Assembly: GCA_002692855.1 (NCBI GenBank)
Contig: NZMJ01000021.1
Location: 265,776-304,021, forward strand
Direction of reading: 5' to 3'
From: Maricaulis sp.
Lineage (GTDB): Bacteria > Pseudomonadota > Alphaproteobacteria > Caulobacterales > Maricaulaceae
Length of the DNA stretch: 38,246 nt
Position numbers and translations under genes: made by a program. The notes below the pieces were generated by a model. That model had not been told where the DNA came from and made no database searches. It saw only the letters and a list, made by a program, of their open reading frames with translations. Within the stretch, counting starts at the first letter, position 1. The number at the start of each line of letters is the position of its first letter. This document shows positions 34,353 to 38,246 of the stretch, one piece after another.

Positions 34353-34378
34353 GGAACGAATTCGGTGTGCATTGCGTT
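34353..34378 (+). promoter_or_regulatory. EcfG-type promoter (GGAAC-N17-CGTT)
   Basis: GGAAC at 34353-34357 and CGTT at 34375-34378 have a 17-bp spacer. It drives the small membrane-protein gene and probably the GST gene, divergent from the Crp/Fnr promoter. Confidence 0.75.
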
Positions 34379-34402
34379 TCGGCAGTCAACTAGGAGGCTG
34401 TC

Positions 34403-34564
34403 ATGAACAATCGCAATTCAGGTATCCGCGGAATTCACCTCGCCTTTGCCGGACTGGCAATCGCTGTCTTGGTCCTGGCTGTGCTGCTCTGGAACGAAAG
34501 CCGGACAGAACGGTTCGAATTCTCGTTCGGTGGTCAATCAATCGAAGTCGAAGCCGAAGGATAG
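34403..34564 (+). CDS. Small single-pass membrane protein, EcfG-controlled
   Basis: This is a 53-residue protein with one strongly hydrophobic helix (about residues 11-30, LAFAGLAIAVLVLAVLLW) and a charged C-terminal tail (about 22 residues). I recognise no family. An excellent Shine-Dalgarno (TAGGAGG) lies six bases before the ATG. An exact EcfG promoter lies 25-50 bp upstream. The GST-like gene follows 44 bp later, probably in the same transcript. Confidence 0.8.
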   Translation: MNNRNSGIRGIHLAFAGLAIAVLVLAVLLWNESRTERFEFSFGGQSIEVEAEG

Positions 34565-34608
34565 AGCGCCAACAAAGCGCCGCCTTCCTCCCAACCGACA
34601 GGTGTACC

Positions 34609-35805
34609 ATGAGGCATTACCGGCTTATTTCATCCCCGGAATCCATCGCCAGCGCGAAGATGAGACTCTACCTTCGCTGGCGGAACATTCCTGTGCGCGA
34701 AACGACCGCGAACCGTCTTGTGCTCAAGAGCGAAGTCGTCCCGCGTTTGAAGCGCGTCGATATTCCGGTGCTCATAACGCCGTCGAACGAGACCATTCAG
34801 GACTCGCGCGAAATGATCGACTTCCTGGAGCGTCGGGAACCGGGCGACCGGTTGGTTCCGGAGGCTCCGAAGGAGAAGTTCGCGTCGCGCCTGATCGAAT
34901 TGTTCGCAGACGACTGGCTCGCGCCGGTCACATCCTACGCGATCTGGACCGGTGAGGACTCGCGCGCCGCGGTGTCGCTTGCTGGCATGCTTTATCCTGA
35001 ACACGGCGAAAAAGAACTGGCTCGCGTGGCGCGGATGCTGGACGCACAGGTTCGCGCCAAGCTTGGCCGCCAGGGTCTGATCGAAAAAACCTGGACAACG
35101 CAGGCGACGCGTCTGACCGAATTCGTCGCGTTGCTCGACAAGCACCTCAGCTGTCATCCCTACCTGCTGGGCGCAAAGCCCAGCGTCGCGGATTGTGCGG
35201 TTGCGGCCGGCTTGATCGCGCTCTGGTCTGAATCGCGCTTCGGCGCCGAACTCTCGGCGAAAGTGCCTGCGGTGACCGCCTGGGTTCACCATATCAATGG
35301 CGGCGGAACAGGCGTGTTGCGTCCGATGGCGAAATCCGACACCGACACGCTTCCCGGACTACTTCGCTTCATGGCCGAGCAAGTCCTGCCGCACGCCTTG
35401 GGCGCGACCGAAGCCGCAGCGGACTGGGCGGACTCGCATCCGGGCCGGATCAACCTTCCGCGCTCGATCGGCAGTTCGTCGGGTAAACGCGACCCCATGG
35501 GCGTGTCGCGTGACTTCACCCCGTCGACAGCCTGGTTGTTGCAAAGGGTACTCGAAACCCTGGACGTCGAGGGCGCAAAGCGGAGCGCGGCGTTCAATGC
35601 GCTCCTGCGCGATAGCGGCTGCGAGATGCTGACCCGATACAGCCCGCGCCGGGAACTGCGTCATGAACATCACCGGTTCCGCGTCAACATCGATACGAAG
35701 TCTATGGAGAACCCGGTCAATATTCACGAACTCGCCGAACCGCTGCTGCGGGCCCGCAAGGCTTCGGTCGAGACACGCGACCTGGAACGGCTCGTGCTGA
35801 GCTAG
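34609..35805 (+). CDS. Glutathione S-transferase family protein (long form)
   Basis: This is a 398-residue protein. The first 80 residues fit the thioredoxin-like N-terminal GST domain (SIASAKMRLYLRWRNIPVRE, then VPVLI-like VDIPVLITPSNETIQDSREM). A helical GST C-terminal domain follows (residues about 90-230, with AKPSVADCAVAAGLIAL). The last 170 residues are an extension not usual in short GSTs. The catalytic Ser/Cys is not obvious; S9 in SSPES is a candidate. It is probably co-transcribed with the small membrane-protein gene under the EcfG promoter, suggesting a role in stress detoxification. A terminator follows 30 bp after the stop. Confidence 0.82.
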   Translation: MRHYRLISSPESIASAKMRLYLRWRNIPVRETTANRLVLKSEVVPRLKRVDIPVLITPSNETIQDSREMIDFLERREPGDRLVPEAPKEKFASRLIELFADDWLAPVTSYAIWTGEDSRAAVSLAGMLYPEHGEKELARVARMLDAQVRAKLGRQGLIEKTWTTQATRLTEFVALLDKHLSCHPYLLGAKPSVADCAVAAGLIALWSESRFGAELSAKVPAVTAWVHHINGGGTGVLRPMAKSDTDTLPGLLRFMAEQVLPHALGATEAAADWADSHPGRINLPRSIGSSSGKRDPMGVSRDFTPSTAWLLQRVLETLDVEGAKRSAAFNALLRDSGCEMLTRYSPRRELRHEHHRFRVNIDTKSMENPVNIHELAEPLLRARKASVETRDLERLVLS

Positions 35806-35834
35806 CCGACCGCGAATGTGACCCTAAAAAGGAG

Positions 35835-35859
35835 ATGGCGCCCAATCGGCGCCATTTTT
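35835..35859 (+). terminator. Rho-independent terminator of the GST gene
   Basis: An 8-bp perfect stem (ATGGCGCC/GGCGCCAT) with a 5-nt loop is followed by TTTTT. Confidence 0.9.
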
Positions 35860-35913
35860 CTTATGTGACTGAATAATATGTGTAAAATAAGCTGATAAGT
35901 TCTGTCTTTTCTT

Positions 35914-35939
35914 GGAACTTCAGTGCCGCGGCCCGCGTT
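35914..35939 (+). promoter_or_regulatory. EcfG-type promoter (GGAAC-N17-CGTT)
   Basis: GGAAC at 35914-35918 and CGTT at 35936-35939 have a 17-bp spacer. It lies upstream of the acidic PRC-barrel gene, with a leader of about 55 nt. Confidence 0.75.
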
Positions 35940-36000
35940 CTTCTCGGGAATGCCAGACGCATTCTGGATGGAGATCCTTATGACTGATGGAGACACTCTT

Positions 36001-36588
36001 ATGAAGAGCTTCCTGATCGCCACGACGATGTTTGCCGCTGCTGCTGCTCCGGCCTTTGCCGACGAGCCGCCGGTGGTTGAAGAAGAAATCGGTATCGAGG
36101 CCGAGACCGAGGTCAATACCGACACCGACATGGATGGAGACGACCTGTCTCAGGACATGCAACAGGCTTGGGACGATGCCGACCTGGACCGTGACCCGTT
36201 CACCGATGACCACGCCTGGATCGAGACGAATGTCTACGGTTCGGAAGGCGAGATCCTGGGTGAGGTCGAGCGCGTCCGTCTGACCGCTGAAGGCGATGTC
36301 GACGCGATCGTCGTCGAGACCGGCGGTGTCCTCGAGATCGGTGGCCGCGAAGTCCTGATCGAAGTTGGCGAATACGAGCTGACTTCCGTCGAGGACGAGA
36401 ACCGTCTGGTTCTTACGGTCAACGCTGCGGGCTTTGCTGCTCTGCCGGACTTCAACGAGGATGCTGCCTCGGAGTATCCGCTCAGCGATGACGACTTCAA
36501 TGACGATGAATCCGATCTGACCGACGGCCCGGACATGGATGACATGGACGTGCTTGAAGACGACGAGATCGCCGATCCTTCGCGTTAA
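36001..36588 (+). CDS. Acidic exported PRC-barrel-like protein
   Basis: This is a 195-residue protein with a signal peptide (about residues 1-20, ending in APAFADE). Two acidic, Asp/Glu-rich segments flank a central PRC-barrel-like domain (about residues 75-145, SEGEILGEVERVRLTAEGDV). The acidic tail (DDDFNDDESD and similar) is unusual and might bind cations. I start at 36001, after GGAGACACTCTT, because the signal peptide begins there; an ATG at 35980 is also in frame. It has its own EcfG promoter and terminator. Confidence 0.85.
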   Translation: MKSFLIATTMFAAAAAPAFADEPPVVEEEIGIEAETEVNTDTDMDGDDLSQDMQQAWDDADLDRDPFTDDHAWIETNVYGSEGEILGEVERVRLTAEGDVDAIVVETGGVLEIGGREVLIEVGEYELTSVEDENRLVLTVNAAGFAALPDFNEDAASEYPLSDDDFNDDESDLTDGPDMDDMDVLEDDEIADPSR

Positions 36589-36615
36589 TTCGTCCGACGC
36601 AAACCAGTGACTTTG

Positions 36616-36649
36616 GAAACGGCGCGGTTCTCCGCGCCGTTTCTTTTTT
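36616..36649 (+). terminator. Rho-independent terminator
   Basis: A 12-bp perfect stem (GAAACGGCGCGG/CCGCGCCGTTTC) with a 4-nt loop runs into TTTTTT. It ends the acidic PRC-barrel gene. Confidence 0.93.
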
Positions 36650-36691
36650 GTCACGGCTTTGACCGGAAGCTGAATTATTTTCTGCGGGGAG

Positions 36692-36716
36692 GGAACACAC
36701 CGCCCAAGCAGACGTT
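36692..36716 (+). promoter_or_regulatory. EcfG-type promoter (GGAAC-N16-CGTT)
   Basis: GGAAC at 36692-36696 and CGTT at 36713-36716 have a 16-bp spacer. It precedes the glycine-zipper lipoprotein gene with a leader of about 25 nt, and probably also drives the ompA-like gene. Confidence 0.78.
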
Positions 36717-36748
36717 TTGCGGGTACCTGCAATACTAGGAGAATTCTG

Positions 36749-37108
36749 ATGCGACGTTTTATGGTTCTGGCCAGCCTGGCCCCGGCCCTCGCGCTCACCG
36801 CTTGCGCTGGATACGAAAACACCACGCGTGATGCAGTCGTTGGTGGCGCGCTCGGCGCTGCTGCCGGTGCTGTGATCGGTAATAATACGGGTTCCGGCGA
36901 TGCCGCGACCGGCGCTGCCATCGGTGCCGTGGTCGGCGCAGCTGGCGGTGCGGCGGTTGGCTGTCAGCGGGACAATGTCTGCCCGTGGAGCCAGAACAAC
37001 GACCGCCACTCGGAGCTCTACTACGACTCCCGTGCGAACCGGTACTACTACACCAACCGGGGTGACGGTTGCACCTATTGGCGGAACGGCGAGTTCCGCG
37101 GCTGCTAA
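36749..37108 (+). CDS. Glycine-zipper lipoprotein
   Basis: This is a 119-residue lipoprotein with a lipobox cysteine at residue 19 (ALTAC). A glycine-zipper segment (about residues 29-71, GGALGAAAGAVIGNN and GAAIGAVVGAAGGAAVG) is typical of outer-membrane 17-kDa-antigen/YMGG-like proteins. The C-terminal part is rich in Tyr and Asn (ELYYDSRANRYYY) and has four cysteines in the mature protein. The start follows AGGAGA. It has an exact EcfG promoter and is followed by the OmpA-family gene after 83 bp. Confidence 0.88.
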   Translation: MRRFMVLASLAPALALTACAGYENTTRDAVVGGALGAAAGAVIGNNTGSGDAATGAAIGAVVGAAGGAAVGCQRDNVCPWSQNNDRHSELYYDSRANRYYYTNRGDGCTYWRNGEFRGC

Positions 37109-37140
37109 GGCTGAAATTCGCCACAAACACACCAAACATA

Positions 37141-37169
37141 CGCCCTGCTGGTCTTCTACCGGCAGGGCG
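37141..37169 (+). other. Strong hairpin between the lipoprotein and OmpA-family genes
   Basis: A 12-bp stem (CGCCCTGCTGGT with ACCGGCAGGGCG, one G-T pair) and a 5-nt loop end 16 nt before the ompA-like start, close to its Shine-Dalgarno. No T-tract follows, so it is not a standard terminator. It might stabilise or attenuate the downstream message. Confidence 0.6.
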
Positions 37170-37191
37170 TGCCCATGAAGGGGGAATTCAC

Positions 37192-38246
37192 ATGAAAAAA
37201 CACCTGATGACGGCTGCGGCCATCGGTCTGGCACTTTCGGTGCCGGCATGGTCTGCGGCGAGTGCGGACGAGGGCTGGTATGGCAGCCTGTCCGTTGGTT
37301 ATGGCGGCCCGGATGATGCCGACGTCAACCTGGCCGGTACGGCCGACCGCGAGATCCAGGGCGAAGCCAATTGGCGCGAAGCGCTGGCCTTCGGCTATGC
37401 CTACAACAATGGCTGGCGTTGGGAGATCGAAGGATCGCACCGTTACAACGACACCGGCGCGATTGGTGCGTTCGAAGACTCGACCAGCGACTTCCAGATC
37501 TGGTCGGCGATGTTCAATGCCTATTACGATTTCAATCGTGATGGCTGGATCCAGCCCTATCTCGGTGCGGGTGCCGGTTACGGTCAGGTGAGCGGTTCGC
37601 TCGCTGGCTGGACCACGGGTTCCCGTCCGGTTCCGAACACTGGTGCAGCGGACCCGCGCTTCATCGTGTCGCGCGATTCAGACAACACCTTCGTGTGGAA
37701 CCTGATCGCGGGCGTTGGTTGGGCCATGGGCGACAACTGGATGTTCGACACCCAGTATCGCTATTTCTCGACCGGTGAACTCGGTTTCGACCAGAACACC
37801 GATGTCAGCTCGCTCGGCGGTCACGAAGTGTGGCTTGGCCTGCGGTACATCTTTGCTGCACCGCCGCCGCCTCCGCCGCCTCCGCCGGCAACGCGCACCC
37901 CTCCGCCGCCTCCGCCGCCCCCGCCGCCGCCTCCGCCGCCCGCTCCCGAGCCGGCATGTGAAGACGTTGGCTTCGTGGTCTACTTCGAGTGGGATCGTTC
38001 GAACCTCACCGATCAGGCCCGTGCGGTCATCAACCAGGCGATCGATCAGGCTCGTTCGTGCGGTGTTGCTTCGGTCCAGATCGACGGTCACGCTGACCGT
38101 TCTGGCGCCGCAGCCTACAACGTCGGTCTCTCCGAGCGCCGCGCCCGCGCGGTCCGCGACGAGATGGTCCGTCTCGGCGTGCCGGCTTCCGGCATCGCTC
38201 TGCAGGCCTTCGGTGAAAGCCGCCCGGCCGTGCAGACGCCGGACGG
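37192..38246 (+). CDS. OmpA-family outer-membrane protein (3' end outside window)
   Basis: This has a signal peptide (about residues 1-25), an N-terminal eight-strand-type beta-barrel (to about residue 222; YGSLSVGYGG, IQPYLGAGAGYGQ, VWLGLRYIF) and a proline-rich linker (residues about 223-258). A C-terminal OmpA/MotB peptidoglycan-binding domain follows (FEWDRSNLTDQARAVINQA, IDGHADRSGAAAYNVGLSE), cut by the window edge. Two cysteines flank the start of the OmpA domain and could form a disulfide. The frame runs to 38246 with 351 complete codons and no stop. The start follows GGGGGA. It probably shares the EcfG-driven transcript of the preceding lipoprotein gene, so it may be stress-inducible in addition to any own promoter. 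Confidence 0.93.
   Translation, partial: MKKHLMTAAAIGLALSVPAWSAASADEGWYGSLSVGYGGPDDADVNLAGTADREIQGEANWREALAFGYAYNNGWRWEIEGSHRYNDTGAIGAFEDSTSDFQIWSAMFNAYYDFNRDGWIQPYLGAGAGYGQVSGSLAGWTTGSRPVPNTGAADPRFIVSRDSDNTFVWNLIAGVGWAMGDNWMFDTQYRYFSTGELGFDQNTDVSSLGGHEVWLGLRYIFAAPPPPPPPPPATRTPPPPPPPPPPPPPPAPEPACEDVGFVVYFEWDRSNLTDQARAVINQAIDQARSCGVASVQIDGHADRSGAAAYNVGLSERRARAVRDEMVRLGVPASGIALQAFGESRPAVQTPD
37858..37950 (+). repeat. Proline-codon repeat tract in the OmpA-family gene
   Basis: This is a run of CCG/CCT codons encoding two polyproline blocks of about 9 and 14 prolines separated by ATRT. Near-perfect trinucleotide repetition could allow length changes by slippage. Confidence 0.9.

Noticed and set aside
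33928-34608. N-terminal extension of the GST frame
   Set aside because: The extension runs antisense through the Crp/Fnr gene and across the small membrane-protein gene; the GST domain begins right after the ATG at 34609.
37858-37950. CRISPR-like or other DNA repeat array
   Set aside because: The repetition is trinucleotide and in frame, encoding a polyproline linker.

Overview
The window is high-GC, densely packed DNA from an alphaproteobacterium. The lineage is suggested by a PhyR-NepR-EcfG general stress response (GSR) locus, which is confined to Alphaproteobacteria, and by a PopA-like degenerate diguanylate cyclase known from Caulobacter relatives. A stalked or dimorphic member of the Caulobacterales/Maricaulales is the best guess; this is inference, not proof.

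Left part (1-11.3 kb): the 3' half of mfd, convergent with a popA-like gene; a YihY membrane protein; a succinyl-CoA:3-ketoacid CoA-transferase pair (scoAB); an RND pump followed by its periplasmic adaptor; and, on the minus strand, a stand-alone Lrp-type effector domain coupled to L-serine ammonia-lyase.

Middle part (11.3-24.3 kb): a tryptophan catabolic cluster. On the minus strand kynA-kynB-kynU convert tryptophan to anthranilate. A tightly coupled set follows: an anthraniloyl-CoA monooxygenase/reductase fusion, an SDR, a crotonase, an acyl-CoA dehydrogenase and a Rid protein. A thiolase and an anthranilate-CoA ligase are divergently transcribed from each other nearby. Together they suggest the aerobic hybrid CoA-thioester route from tryptophan to central metabolites. 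A low-GC cassette (14.23-16.10 kb) encoding a DUF262 protein and a HEPN-type protein splits this cluster and looks like a transferred defence or toxin module.

Right part (24.4-38.2 kb): an M2 metallopeptidase, then a dense GSR island. phyR is divergent from nepR-ecfG-histidine kinase. I found eleven sites matching or close to the EcfG promoter consensus GGAAC-N16/17-CGTT, each placed before a gene or before a candidate small RNA. They precede small membrane proteins, PRC-barrel proteins, an entericidin, a Crp/Fnr regulator, a small-membrane-protein/GST unit, a glycine-zipper lipoprotein followed by an OmpA-family protein, a secreted protein, and a structured intergenic transcript at about 32862-32979. 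The island also holds a 236-bp tandem duplication that copied a terminator and part of a DUF1328 gene, and a small protein resembling a degenerate ECF sigma factor or the sigma-like half of PhyR.

The most notable observations are the EcfG-driven small-RNA candidate, the clustering of so many EcfG promoters around the regulator locus, the DUF262-HEPN cassette inside a catabolic cluster, and the atypical crotonase and Rid active sites in the anthraniloyl-CoA pathway. All alignments and motif searches were done by eye.
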